Source of the DNA: Planctomycetota bacterium
GTDB lineage: Bacteria > Planctomycetota > Planctomycetia > Gemmatales > HRBIN36
DNA length: 64,000 nt
Reading direction: 5' to 3'
NCBI GenBank assembly: GCA_014584395.1
Contig: JACTMY010000011.1
Location: 1-64,000, forward strand
The notes below the pieces were generated by a model. That model worked only from the letters and a program-made list of their open reading frames with translations, did no database searches and was not told where the DNA came from. The position numbers were made by a program, and so were the translations under genes. The first letter of the stretch is position 1. Every line of letters begins with the position of its first letter. Shown piece after piece: positions 47,415 to 56,084 of this stretch.

Positions 47415-47550
47415 GTCTCTGGTCATACGGTGGGCTGACGCCTGACCTTATCGACCGCCATGGGAGCGCGGCTGACAGATCAAGTTGATGCATAGCTTTC
47501 TAATAGGCACATCGCCTAAACTACCAAAAGCCCCGGGTTTCATTCCCAAG

Positions 47551-47579
47551 TTGACAGTTTTCGTCAGAAGAGTTATAAC
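47551..47579 (+). promoter_or_regulatory. Near-consensus sigma-70 promoter of the polysaccharide operon
   Basis: TTGACA (47551-47556) is a perfect -35 box, followed after exactly 17 bases by TATAAC (47574-47579), one base from the -10 consensus. Transcription would start near 47586, just before the NusG-like gene. It is the best promoter match I see in the window. Confidence 0.8.
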
Positions 47580-47609
47580 GCTTCCAGCTTGTCGTGAACG
47601 GTGGCAGCG

Positions 47610-48197
47610 ATGCCGATTTTGCCGAAAGAAACCGCGATTTACCCCGAGCGTTTACTCGAGGATGAGTTATTGGCTTCGAGTCAGGCAGATGAGGACGACC
47701 CGCCGCGATGGTGGGTGCTGCACACTAAGCCACGCCAAGAAAAGGCCCTGGCCCGGCAACTTTTGGAGTTGGACGCGGCGTTTTATCTCCCCTTGTATGC
47801 CAAGCGGAACCGCGTTCGCGGCAGGTTGCAGGTTGCCCATGTACCCTTGTTTGATGGATACCTATTCCTGTGGGGAACTTTGATCCAACGGCAAAAAGCC
47901 TTCCAGACGCAGCGCGTAGTGCAAGCCATCGCCGTGAACGATCCGGTCCGGTTGATTCAGGATTTGCGACAAGTGAAGCTGCTGCTCGACACGGGCCGAC
48001 CTGTAACGCCCTTAAACCACCTCGAGCCCGGCGATGAAGTGGAAATCAAAGCCGGCCCCTTGAGCGGACTGCGAGGCACGATCATCAGTTCCACCCGCAA
48101 TCAACGCTTTGTCGTGAAAGTGGACTTTATACAGCGCGGGGCAGCCATTGAGATCGAGGACGTCGACCTGACCCCGGTGAAGTCAACGGAGATGTGA
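47610..48197 (+). CDS. NusG-like transcription antiterminator, RfaH/UpxY type
   Basis: A 195-residue NusG paralogue. The N-terminal NGN domain (about 32-135) begins WWVLHTKPRQEKALARQL, and the C-terminal KOW domain has GDEVEIKAGPLSGLRGTII near 145. As the first gene of a surface-polysaccharide cluster it is probably an operon-specific processivity factor like RfaH, UpxY or LoaP, which help RNA polymerase read through long exopolysaccharide operons; that role is inferred from position. The first 30 residues are acidic and may be flexible. The start may be ATG 47610 or GTG 47601; both lack a strong ribosome binding site. Confidence 0.87.
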   Translation: MPILPKETAIYPERLLEDELLASSQADEDDPPRWWVLHTKPRQEKALARQLLELDAAFYLPLYAKRNRVRGRLQVAHVPLFDGYLFLWGTLIQRQKAFQTQRVVQAIAVNDPVRLIQDLRQVKLLLDTGRPVTPLNHLEPGDEVEIKAGPLSGLRGTIISSTRNQRFVVKVDFIQRGAAIEIEDVDLTPVKSTEM

Positions 48198-48245
48198 AGT
48201 CAAAAAGGCTGACTTGCGAATCCTCCCTGGAGCGATTCGCCCCTC

Positions 48246-49178
48246 ATGGATGAGGATGGATCATTGACTCCTGTCGTCGATTCCACTCGAACATCGCTGG
48301 CCGGTCTGGCCCGGCCCCTGGCAAAGGAGTTGGCCCCAGCCGCCTCGGCTATCCCGCCGCTCACCATCTTGGAAGCCAGTTCCCCTCGGCTGCGCAGGCT
48401 CGGGGCCGAACTGTGGGCCCACCGTGAACTGCTGCTTTTCCTGGCCTGGCGCGACGTGAAGGTGCGCTATCAGCAAACCGTGCTGGGCGTCCTTTGGGCG
48501 ATTCTGCAGCCGACCGTAACCATGTTGGTCTTCGTTCTTTTCCTGGGTCGAGTGGCCCACATGGTGGCATCGACCACCGTTCCCTATGCCTTATTTCTGC
48601 TGACGGGCCTGGTTCCCTGGATGTTTTTTGCCAACGCCCTGACTTCCAGCAGCCAAAGCATCGTCGGCAGTCAACAACTCATCACCAAGGTCTATTTCCC
48701 TCGCCTGGCGATTCCACTCTCGGCGGTTCTTGCCAGCAGCGTGGACTTCCTGATCATGATGCTCCTCTTGCTGGGGTTCCTCGTGGGCTTTGGCGTTCCC
48801 ATGACAGGTATGACCCTGCTTGCACCGTTCTTCATGCTCGGGATTCTCGCCGCCGCGGCTGGAGCGGGAACCTGGCTGAGCGCCCTGACGGTCGCCTATC
48901 GAGATTTCCGATTTTTGCTGCCGTTCATCGTGCAGATCGGCATGTTCTTAACGCCCGTCGTCTATGGATGGGAACCATTGCCGACTCCATGGCGGTGGTT
49001 GATCCTGGCGAATCCAATGACCGGCTGGGTCGAATCATTCAGGGCATGCCTCCTGGGCCAATGGGGCTGGACCACGACCGCTTTGATGAGCATTGCGCTC
49101 ATGATCACGGCCCTGCTCAACTTGAGTGCCTGGCATTACTTTCAGCGCGTGGAAAGACGCTTCGCGGATGTGATTTGA
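48246..49178 (+). CDS. wzm: ABC-2 polysaccharide export permease, Wzm-like
   Basis: Membrane subunit of an ABC transporter that exports lipid-linked polysaccharide. The 310-residue protein has a 50-residue N-terminal extension, then the family start HRELLLFLAWRDVKVRYQQTVLGVLWAI near residue 58, and six hydrophobic segments. It ends in the usual LSAWHYFQRVERRFADVI. GGAG lies 14 bases before the ATG, a long spacing. It pairs with the ATPase gene 25 bases downstream. Confidence 0.93.
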   Translation: MDEDGSLTPVVDSTRTSLAGLARPLAKELAPAASAIPPLTILEASSPRLRRLGAELWAHRELLLFLAWRDVKVRYQQTVLGVLWAILQPTVTMLVFVLFLGRVAHMVASTTVPYALFLLTGLVPWMFFANALTSSSQSIVGSQQLITKVYFPRLAIPLSAVLASSVDFLIMMLLLLGFLVGFGVPMTGMTLLAPFFMLGILAAAAGAGTWLSALTVAYRDFRFLLPFIVQIGMFLTPVVYGWEPLPTPWRWLILANPMTGWVESFRACLLGQWGWTTTALMSIALMITALLNLSAWHYFQRVERRFADVI

Positions 49179-49203
49179 CGGGATCGTCTGGGGAGAAAGG
49201 TTC

Positions 49204-50472
49204 GTGAGTTACACGGCCGTTCAAGTGGAGCGAGTGAGCAAACGCTATCGGCTTGGCGCAACCGCCGGCTACGATACCTTGCGCGAAGCGCTGATGCATC
49301 AAGTCCAGCGCTGGACGCGCGGCCGCCGTGGTGAGCCGGCCCCTGAGATCGATGCCCTCAAGGACGTCAGTTTTCGCATCCAAGCCGGGGAGGTCGTGGG
49401 CGTGATCGGCCGCAATGGCGCGGGTAAATCGACGCTGCTTAAAATCCTCAGCCGCATCACCGAACCGACGCATGGCCGGGTGGAGTTGCGCGGCCGGGTG
49501 GGCAGTTTGCTCGAAGTCGGCACGGGGTTTCACCCTGAACTCACAGGACGGGACAATATCTTTCTCAGCGGCGCCATCCTGGGGATGAAACGCGAGGAGA
49601 TTCGCAAACGCTTCGATGCGATCGTCGCCTTCGCCGAAGTGGATCGCTTCCTGGACACCCCGGTCAAACGCTATTCGAGCGGCATGTTCGTTCGCCTGGC
49701 CTTTGCCGTGGCCGCTTATCTCGAACCGGAAATCATGCTCGTCGATGAAGTGCTTGCCGTGGGGGATGCCCGGTTTCAAAAGAAATGTTTCGAGCAAATG
49801 CACGATCGGGCAGCTCAAGGTCGCACAGTGCTGTTCGTGTCGCACAACATGCAAGCCACGTCCCGGCTCTGCCCGCGCGCCATCTTGTTCGAACAGGGTC
49901 AGATTGTGGCTGATGGCCCGACGGTGGACGTCGTCCGCAAATACCTCAACAGCGAAAGTGGCACTTCCGCTTCCCGGCATTGGCCCGAAAACGATGCCGC
50001 CCCTGGCAATGCCATTGTCCGCCTGCGCGCGGCCCGCATTCGGGACGAAGCCGGCGCCGTCAATGAAATCATCGACATCCGCGAGGGTATTCGCATTGAG
50101 TTGGAATTTGAAATCCTCGAAGCGGGGCATCTGCTGTTGCCCAATTTTCACCTGCTCAATGAAGACGGTCTCTGCGTTTTCGTTGCGGGTGATCAGGATG
50201 CACAGTGGCGGCGGAAACCCCGGCCCAAGGGTCGCTATGTCAGCACCGCATACATTCCCGGACAATTGTTGAGCGAAGGACGCTATAGCGTTCAAGCGGC
50301 CCTGAGCACCTTGGAGCCGTTGATGGTGCATGCCTGTGAACGGGACGCGGTTGGCTTTCAGGTCGTGGATCGACAAACCGGGGACACGGCTCGAGGCGAT
50401 TATGTGGGTCCAATGCCGGGCGTCATTCGCCCCCTGCTCAAGTGGACCACGGACTATCGGCCAGCGGCTTGA
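49204..50472 (+). CDS. wzt: ABC polysaccharide export ATPase, Wzt-like
   Basis: ATPase partner of the Wzm-like permease, 422 residues. The ATPase domain has Walker A GRNGAGKST near residue 72, the Wzt-type signature YSSGMFVRLAFAVA near 158, Walker B IMLVDEVLAVGD near 178 and the H-loop FVSHNM near 218. Residues 265-415 form a beta-rich C-terminal domain, present in Wzt proteins that recognise the modified end of the O-polysaccharide. The gene starts with GTG. A 1.26-kb antisense frame covers it but is a shadow. Confidence 0.95.
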   Translation: MSYTAVQVERVSKRYRLGATAGYDTLREALMHQVQRWTRGRRGEPAPEIDALKDVSFRIQAGEVVGVIGRNGAGKSTLLKILSRITEPTHGRVELRGRVGSLLEVGTGFHPELTGRDNIFLSGAILGMKREEIRKRFDAIVAFAEVDRFLDTPVKRYSSGMFVRLAFAVAAYLEPEIMLVDEVLAVGDARFQKKCFEQMHDRAAQGRTVLFVSHNMQATSRLCPRAILFEQGQIVADGPTVDVVRKYLNSESGTSASRHWPENDAAPGNAIVRLRAARIRDEAGAVNEIIDIREGIRIELEFEILEAGHLLLPNFHLLNEDGLCVFVAGDQDAQWRRKPRPKGRYVSTAYIPGQLLSEGRYSVQAALSTLEPLMVHACERDAVGFQVVDRQTGDTARGDYVGPMPGVIRPLLKWTTDYRPAA

Positions 50473-50498
50473 GGCAAGGCGGCAAGGAGGTCCAGCCC

Positions 50499-51332
50499 AT
50501 GAAGATCGTCATCCTGGCAGGAGGCTTGGGAACGCGCCTGGCCGAGGAAACAGAAGTGCGGCCGAAACCGATGGTGGAAATCGGCGGCCGGCCGATTCTG
50601 TGGCATATCCTCAAGCATTTCGCCACCTATCAACTCCATGAGTTTTACCTAGCCCTTGGCTATAAGGGCGAAGTGATCAAACGCTATTTCCTCGATTACC
50701 CGACCCTCAACGGCAACCTGACCGTGCATACTGGCTCCGGACAAGTCGAGGTCCAGCGAGCACTCCGTGATGATTGGACGGTGCATCTGATCGACACCGG
50801 ACAAGACACGCTCACCGGGGGGCGCGTCAAGCGCTTGGAAACCCATTTACGTTATGGTGGCACCTTCATGGTCACCTATGGAGACGGCGTGAGCGACGTG
50901 AACCTCCGCAAACTGCTCGCCTTTCATCGCAGCCAAAAACGCATCGCCACCGTGACGGCGGTTCGCCCCCCCGCCCGCTTCGGCGGGTTAATCTTCGATG
51001 GCCACCGCGTCGCACGCTTTACCGAAAAACCCCAGGCCGGCGAAGGTTGGATCAACGGCGGTTATCTCGTCTTCGAACCCGAGGTTTTCGATTATCTCGA
51101 TGGCGACCAAAGCAGCCTCGAAGCCCATGCCCTGGAGGCCCTCGCAGCGGATGGGCAGCTTGCCGCCTATCGCCATGATGGCTTTTGGCAGTGCATGGAC
51201 ACCATGCGCGATAAAAAGCTGCTCGAAACCATGTGGCAAAGCGGCCAGGCTCCCTGGTGCGTCTGGGAAAAGCCGCCGGCCGGTCCAGCGGTTCGAACTT
51301 CCATTCGATCAAGAAAGCGAAAAGCATCATGA
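50499..51332 (+). CDS. rfbF: Glucose-1-phosphate cytidylyltransferase
   Basis: Makes CDP-glucose from CTP and glucose 1-phosphate, the first step to CDP-linked deoxysugars. The 277-residue enzyme has the nucleotide-binding loop [14 protein letters not shown], the family's [18 protein letters not shown] near 22, [10 protein letters not shown] near 126, and PAR-GGLIF near 155. AAGGAGG lies 8 bases before the ATG at 50499. The last four bases overlap the next gene's ATG, so the CDP-glucose pathway genes are translationally coupled. Confidence 0.95.
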   Translation: MKIVILAGGLGTRLAEETEVRPKPMVEIGGRPILWHILKHFATYQLHEFYLALGYKGEVIKRYFLDYPTLNGNLTVHTGSGQVEVQRALRDDWTVHLIDTGQDTLTGGRVKRLETHLRYGGTFMVTYGDGVSDVNLRKLLAFHRSQKRIATVTAVRPPARFGGLIFDGHRVARFTEKPQAGEGWINGGYLVFEPEVFDYLDGDQSSLEAHALEALAADGQLAAYRHDGFWQCMDTMRDKKLLETMWQSGQAPWCVWEKPPAGPAVRTSIRSRKRKAS

Positions 51333-52321
51333 GCGGATTTTGGCGCGACCGACCCACCTTGGTGACGGGTGGAACGGGCCTTGTGGGCAGTTGGCTGGTG
51401 CCAGCCCTGATCGAGGCCGGCGCGGAAGTGATTTGCCTGGTTCGGGATTGGGTGCCGCAATCTCGATTGCTCCAAGGGACATTCGCTGCACACATCAAGC
51501 TGGTGCGCGGCGACGTCGTCGATCAACCGCTTTTAGAGCGAACCTTGGGCGAATATGAAATTCGCTCGGTCATTCATTTGGCGGCGCAAACGATCGTCGG
51601 CGTCGCCAATCGCAACCCCATTTCAACCTTCGAAAGCAACATCAAGGGGACCTGGGCACTCCTCGAAGCTTGCCGGCGCAGTCCGCTCGTGGGGCAAATT
51701 GTGATCGCTTCTTCCGACAAGGCCTATGGAGATCACGATCATCTCCCCTATGACGAATCCACGCCCCTCCGCGGGCGGCACCCCTATGACGTCAGTAAAT
51801 CCTGCGCCGATCTGATCGCTCAAGCGTATGCTCAAACCTATGATTCACCCGTTGTGGTGACGCGCTGCGGCAACTTTTACGGCGGCGGCGACCTCAACTG
51901 GAACCGCATCGTGCCCGGCACCATCCGTTCGATCATCCGCGGCGAGCGGCCGGTCATCCGCTCCGATGGATTGGCCCAGCGGGATTACTTCTACGTTGAG
52001 GATGGAGCGGCTGCGTACATGATGCTGGCTGAACAGTTGGCCTTGCGGCCTGAGCTGCGCGGCGAAGCTTTCAACTTTTCTACGGAACAACCGCTGACGG
52101 TCTTGGACGTCGTTCAGCACATAACTCGCCTCATGGGCAGTTCCTTGACACCGGACATCCGCAATGAATCTCGCGGTGAAATCCGCCATCAGCATCTGTC
52201 CGCGGCGAAAGCTCGGCAGCTACTAAACTGGCAACCCCATTTCTTGATGGAGGAAGGACTTCGGCGCACGATTCGGTGGTATCAGTCCTTTCTGGGAGAC
52301 CGAACATGGAAGGCCGCGTGA
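51329..52321 (+). CDS. rfbG: CDP-glucose 4,6-dehydratase
   Basis: NAD-dependent short-chain dehydrogenase/reductase that turns CDP-glucose into CDP-4-keto-6-deoxyglucose. It has the Rossmann loop TGGTGLVGS, the catalytic Y-x3-K in [10 protein letters not shown] near residue 153, and the family's CDP-glucose type block [17 protein letters not shown] and [19 protein letters not shown]. At 330 residues it is slightly shorter than many homologues of about 360. It overlaps rfbF by 4 bases and the methyltransferase gene by 16. Confidence 0.93.
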   Translation: MSGFWRDRPTLVTGGTGLVGSWLVPALIEAGAEVICLVRDWVPQSRLLQGTFAAHIKLVRGDVVDQPLLERTLGEYEIRSVIHLAAQTIVGVANRNPISTFESNIKGTWALLEACRRSPLVGQIVIASSDKAYGDHDHLPYDESTPLRGRHPYDVSKSCADLIAQAYAQTYDSPVVVTRCGNFYGGGDLNWNRIVPGTIRSIIRGERPVIRSDGLAQRDYFYVEDGAAAYMMLAEQLALRPELRGEAFNFSTEQPLTVLDVVQHITRLMGSSLTPDIRNESRGEIRHQHLSAAKARQLLNWQPHFLMEEGLRRTIRWYQSFLGDRTWKAA

Positions 52322-53553
52322 ACACCCCCTGCCGCGCCTGCGGGCATGCATCTTTGGATTTGATTCTTTCGCTTGGCCGAACGCCGCTGGCGAATGCGTT
52401 GCTGACCAATGATAGGGTTGATCAGGCTGAACCCACTTTTCCACTCGAGGTCGCCTTTTGCCCCGAATGCACCTTATTGCAACTGACGCACACGGTCCCT
52501 CCAGAGGAGTTGTTTCGCGATTACCTCTATTTTTCATCGTTTTCAGATACGATGCTGCGGCACGCGGAACGTTTGGCCAACCGCTTGATCGATGAACGGC
52601 GGCTTTCGCCCAAGAGCCTGGTCATTGAAGTGGCCAGCAATGATGGTTATTTGTTGCAATACTACAAGGCGGCTGGTGTGCCTGTCTTGGGAATCGAGCC
52701 TGCCGAGAACATCGCCAAAATCGCCGTGGAGCGCAAACACATCCCAACCTGGACCGCATTTTTCGGGGCGCCGCTGGGTCAACGGTTGCGAACGGAAGGC
52801 CGACGGGCGGACGTCCTTCATGCCAACAATGTTTTGGCCCATGTGCCGGACCTCAACAGTTTCGTGGCGGGTCTGCGGCTGGCGATTAAGGACCAAGGTT
52901 GGATCGTCATCGAGGCCCCCTATGCCAAGGACATGATAGACCACGGCGAGTTTGACACGATCTATCACGAGCATGTTTTCTATTTCACGCTGACGGCACT
53001 GGATCGATTGTTCCGTCGGCATGATCTGCTCATTCACGACGTGGAGCGTCTGCCAATCCACGGGGGCAGCCTGCGGCTGTTGGCAACGCCATGGAGTTTG
53101 AATCCGACCGTCCAACCCTCGAGCAAAGTTAAGCGGTTGTTGGATGAAGAAGCCCGCTGGGGCGTTGCGGACGTCTCTTTTTATCGTCAATTTGGCCAAC
53201 GCGTGGAAGCCTTGAAAGGCTCGCTGCGCCACTTGCTGGCAGATCTCAAGCAGTCGGGCAAGCGCATCGCGGCCTATGGAGCCGCCGCCAAGGGCAGCAC
53301 CTTGCTCAACTACATGGGCATCGGCAAGGAAACGCTCGACTTCGTCGTCGACCGCAGCATTTACAAACAAGGCCGCCTCATGCCAGGGGTGCGCGTGCCC
53401 ATTATGGCCCCCGAGCAACTCCTGGAAAAGCAGCCGGACTTCGTGCTGCTGCTGACCTGGAATTTTGCCGACGAGATCATCCAGCAACAAACGGAATATC
53501 GCCGGCGCGGCGGACGCTTCATCGTTCCGATCCCTCATTTGCGGGTGGCGTGA
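52306..53553 (+). CDS. NDP-sugar C-methyltransferase, TylC3-like
   Basis: A 415-residue protein with three parts: an N-terminal zinc-binding domain with CRACGH and CPEC, a central SAM-binding domain ([19 protein letters not shown] near residue 108), and a C-terminal domain containing [12 protein letters not shown]. This is the build of enzymes that C-methylate keto-deoxysugars, such as the mycarose TylC3. Next to CDP-glucose dehydratase it probably methylates a CDP-4-keto-6-deoxyhexose carbon to a branched sugar; the position is unknown. GGGAG lies 7 bases before the ATG at 52306, which is inside the end of rfbG. Confidence 0.9.
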   Translation: MEGRVNTPCRACGHASLDLILSLGRTPLANALLTNDRVDQAEPTFPLEVAFCPECTLLQLTHTVPPEELFRDYLYFSSFSDTMLRHAERLANRLIDERRLSPKSLVIEVASNDGYLLQYYKAAGVPVLGIEPAENIAKIAVERKHIPTWTAFFGAPLGQRLRTEGRRADVLHANNVLAHVPDLNSFVAGLRLAIKDQGWIVIEAPYAKDMIDHGEFDTIYHEHVFYFTLTALDRLFRRHDLLIHDVERLPIHGGSLRLLATPWSLNPTVQPSSKVKRLLDEEARWGVADVSFYRQFGQRVEALKGSLRHLLADLKQSGKRIAAYGAAAKGSTLLNYMGIGKETLDFVVDRSIYKQGRLMPGVRVPIMAPEQLLEKQPDFVLLLTWNFADEIIQQQTEYRRRGGRFIVPIPHLRVA

Positions 53554-53561
53554 GATCGCTT

Positions 53562-54134
53562 ATGCGCTTCAGCGAATTGGCTTTGCCTGGCGTCTGGCTC
53601 ATCGAGATGGAACTCCATTGCGATGATCGCGGTTACTTTGCCCGCACCTGGTGCCGGGAAGAGTTCGAGCGTCATGGACTCTGTCCCGATCTGGCGCAGT
53701 GCAGCGTTTCCTTTAATCGCAAACGGGGCACCCTCCGCGGCATGCATTTTCAAGCAGCTCCGCATGAGGAAACCAAACTCGTTCGGTGCTTGCACGGCGT
53801 GATTTATGACGTCGTCCTCGATCTGCGACCCGATGCACCGACCTGGGGACGATGGTTGGCCGTGGAGCTATCCGCTCAGAATCGCTCGATGATTTACATC
53901 CCGCATGGATGCGCCCATGGCTTCCAATCCCTGACGGATGGCGCCGAAGTGCAATATCAAATCTCGACCCCCTATCGCCCTGAGTCGGCTCAAGGGGTGC
54001 GCTGGAACGACCCAACTTTTGCCATACGCTGGCCGATGCCCGAGGAGGCCATCCTATCGGATCGCGATCGGCACTTTCCCCTTTGGCCCGAACATCCTCG
54101 AAATCTCTCCCGTTGGACACGGAGGGCAGGATAA
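53562..54134 (+). CDS. rfbC: RmlC-type sugar 3,5-epimerase
   Basis: Cupin-fold epimerase of the dTDP-4-dehydrorhamnose 3,5-epimerase family, 190 residues. The catalytic His is in TLRGMHFQ near residue 60; the family IYIPHGCAHGFQSL and a late Tyr in VQYQIS are present, and it ends with the usual RWNDPTFAIRWP. Because the local pathway uses CDP-glucose, the substrate is probably a CDP-keto sugar instead of the dTDP form. A GTG at 53550 overlapping the previous stop is the alternative start. Confidence 0.9.
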   Translation: MRFSELALPGVWLIEMELHCDDRGYFARTWCREEFERHGLCPDLAQCSVSFNRKRGTLRGMHFQAAPHEETKLVRCLHGVIYDVVLDLRPDAPTWGRWLAVELSAQNRSMIYIPHGCAHGFQSLTDGAEVQYQISTPYRPESAQGVRWNDPTFAIRWPMPEEAILSDRDRHFPLWPEHPRNLSRWTRRAG

Positions 54135-55267
54135 TGGCACAGCTTCGTTATCGTCTCATTCGACCGAGCGACCGAGCCAGCCTGGCTGAACTCTATCGGG
54201 AGCATTATTGGCGACCCCAATGCGTCCTCATGGACCCGGTGCTTTACCATTGGCAATTGGAGCAACCCCCTGAAAGCAAACGCAAGGGGGGCGATCAATC
54301 CATCGTAGCCGTGGATGAGCACAACCGGGTCGTGGCGGCTCTGTCGATGTTTCCGATGAGCGTATGGGATCGAGGATCGGAACGGTCCGGCGTGCAACTG
54401 ATTAGTTGCCTCAATCATCCCGACGTCCGCGGTCAGGGCGTCGGGACCCGTATTGTGGAAATGATGTGCGAACGCTACGCATTCCGCATGGGCCGTTCCC
54501 TTTCCCCTGCTTCACAGTCGGTTTATGCGAAGTTCGCTTTTCGTTACATGCAGCATGCGATGCGCTGGCTGGCCATTCTCGACGCTCAGCGGGCGGAGGA
54601 ATTGGTCATCGAACCGCATGAACTGACGAGCAAAAGGCTGAAGGCACGGGAAATCCCGCGACTGTCCCCGCGCCCTTATCAGGTGAGCAATCGCCCACCC
54701 ACGGGCGCCGCCAACCTCACCTGGAAAGTCCTCCGCTCAGCCACGACGTTTGCGCGCACTCCTGACTATTTAGTTTGGCGGTACACCCTCCATCCTATGC
54801 TCCGATATCGCTTCATCACGTTGGGCGAAGCCTATCAGCCGGATGGTTTGGCCGTGGTCCGCTGCGAAAAAGTCAGCGGCCGACCGGGCCACGTGCTCAG
54901 AATCTTGGAGTTCATCGCCGACGAAGAGCATCAAGTGGCTTTGGCCCGGGCCGTTTTCGATTACGGCCGCGAACAGGGTTGCAGTTACGCTGATCTCTTC
55001 GGCATGTCGGAACGCTTTGTCGCTGGCTTCTTGGCGGCGGGTGGTTTTCACTGGCAAGAGGATCATCTTCGCCTGCCGCACTTGCTCCAGCCTTGGGATG
55101 CCCACGACGCCCCGCCCGGCTGGCTCTTTTCAGGCCCTCGTGATCCCATCACCGGTATCGCCGCCACGGATAACTTGGCCAATTTTTACGTCGGTCGCGG
55201 GGATGGCAACATGGATTGGCCCTCCTGGGCGACGGTCCAGGCAACCTTGGACGCCCAAGCGGCTTAA
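54134..55267 (+). CDS. GNAT-family acetyltransferase
   Basis: A 377-residue protein. The N-terminal part is a GNAT domain with the acetyl-CoA loop HPDVRGQGVGTRIVEMM near residue 97. The C-terminal half, with EDHLRLPHLLQP near 310 and a strand-helix pattern, looks like a second, more diverged GNAT-like domain, which is common in enzymes that acylate surface sugars. It likely transfers an acyl group to an amino sugar made by the aminotransferase two genes down. The ATG overlaps the rfbC stop by one base (TAATG); GGAGG lies just before. Confidence 0.83.
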   Translation: MAQLRYRLIRPSDRASLAELYREHYWRPQCVLMDPVLYHWQLEQPPESKRKGGDQSIVAVDEHNRVVAALSMFPMSVWDRGSERSGVQLISCLNHPDVRGQGVGTRIVEMMCERYAFRMGRSLSPASQSVYAKFAFRYMQHAMRWLAILDAQRAEELVIEPHELTSKRLKAREIPRLSPRPYQVSNRPPTGAANLTWKVLRSATTFARTPDYLVWRYTLHPMLRYRFITLGEAYQPDGLAVVRCEKVSGRPGHVLRILEFIADEEHQVALARAVFDYGREQGCSYADLFGMSERFVAGFLAAGGFHWQEDHLRLPHLLQPWDAHDAPPGWLFSGPRDPITGIAATDNLANFYVGRGDGNMDWPSWATVQATLDAQAA

Positions 55268-55281
55268 ACAAGGAGTACACG

Positions 55282-56022
55282 ATGTCTCGTCCTGCTCAAA
55301 TCCCTGGCAACGGTGTGACTTTGGCCGCACCGCCCAAGCCGCCCACGCCCCGGTTCCGCTCCCTGAGCCGGGATTGGCTGGAAGAATCGAGCCGGCATGG
55401 CTATTCCTACAATTTCACGTGGATGGGGCGGCCCATCATTCAATATCCTCAAGACATCCTCGCCATGCAGGAACTCATCTGGAAAGTCCAACCGCGCTGG
55501 ATCGTCGAAACCGGCATCGCTCACGGCGGCTCCCTGGTCTTCAGCGCATCGATCTTGCAGTTGGTGGCCGGACCAGGCCGCGTCTTGGGAATCGACATCG
55601 ACATTCGGCCGCACAACCGGGCCGCCATTGAAGCCCACCCCATGGCCCACCGCATCGAGATGCTGCAAGGTTCATCCATCGATGAGGCCGTGGTCCAACA
55701 AGTGCGGCAACGCATCGTCGGCGAAGCGCCGATCATGGTGGTCCTGGATTCGAACCACACCCACGACCACGTGCTGCGGGAATTGGAACTGTATTCTCCG
55801 CTGGTCACGCGGGGTAGTTATCTCGTCGTTTTCGATACTGCCGTGGAGGATCTCTCCCCGGACTTGTTCCAGGATCGTCCATGGGGCGTTGGCAATAATC
55901 CCAAAACCGCCGTGCAGCAGTTTCTCCAGAATTCAAACCGCTTCGAGATCGACCGTGAATTGGAAAATCGCTTAATGGTGAGCGCCGCGCCCAGCGGCTA
56001 CCTCCGCTGTATCGATGATTGA
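55282..56022 (+). CDS. CmcI-family O-methyltransferase
   Basis: A 246-residue protein of the 'cephalosporin hydroxylase' (CmcI/rhamnosyl O-methyltransferase) family, SAM-dependent enzymes that O-methylate sugars. The marks are GRPIIQYPQDILAMQELIW near residue 50, ETGIAHGGSLVFSASIL near 75, the acidic loop GIDIDIR, and LDSNHTHDHVLREL near 152. In this cluster it probably O-methylates a sugar of the polysaccharide, a modification that can end chain growth. AAGGAG lies 6 bases before the ATG at 55282. Confidence 0.88.
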   Translation: MSRPAQIPGNGVTLAAPPKPPTPRFRSLSRDWLEESSRHGYSYNFTWMGRPIIQYPQDILAMQELIWKVQPRWIVETGIAHGGSLVFSASILQLVAGPGRVLGIDIDIRPHNRAAIEAHPMAHRIEMLQGSSIDEAVVQQVRQRIVGEAPIMVVLDSNHTHDHVLRELELYSPLVTRGSYLVVFDTAVEDLSPDLFQDRPWGVGNNPKTAVQQFLQNSNRFEIDRELENRLMVSAAPSGYLRCIDD

Positions 56023-56084
56023 TCGTAAGACCGGCATCGAGGGTCAACCAGCGCGTGCCAAGCTGCCATCAAGAGGAGTAGGTT

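Noticed and set aside
49117-50376. Long minus-strand open frame of 419 codons opposite the Wzt gene
   Set aside because: It mirrors the codon pattern of the clear Wzt gene, has no family motifs and no ribosome binding site. Several similar antisense frames (for example opposite asnS, sufC, sufSE and the sugar C-methyltransferase) were rejected for the same reason.
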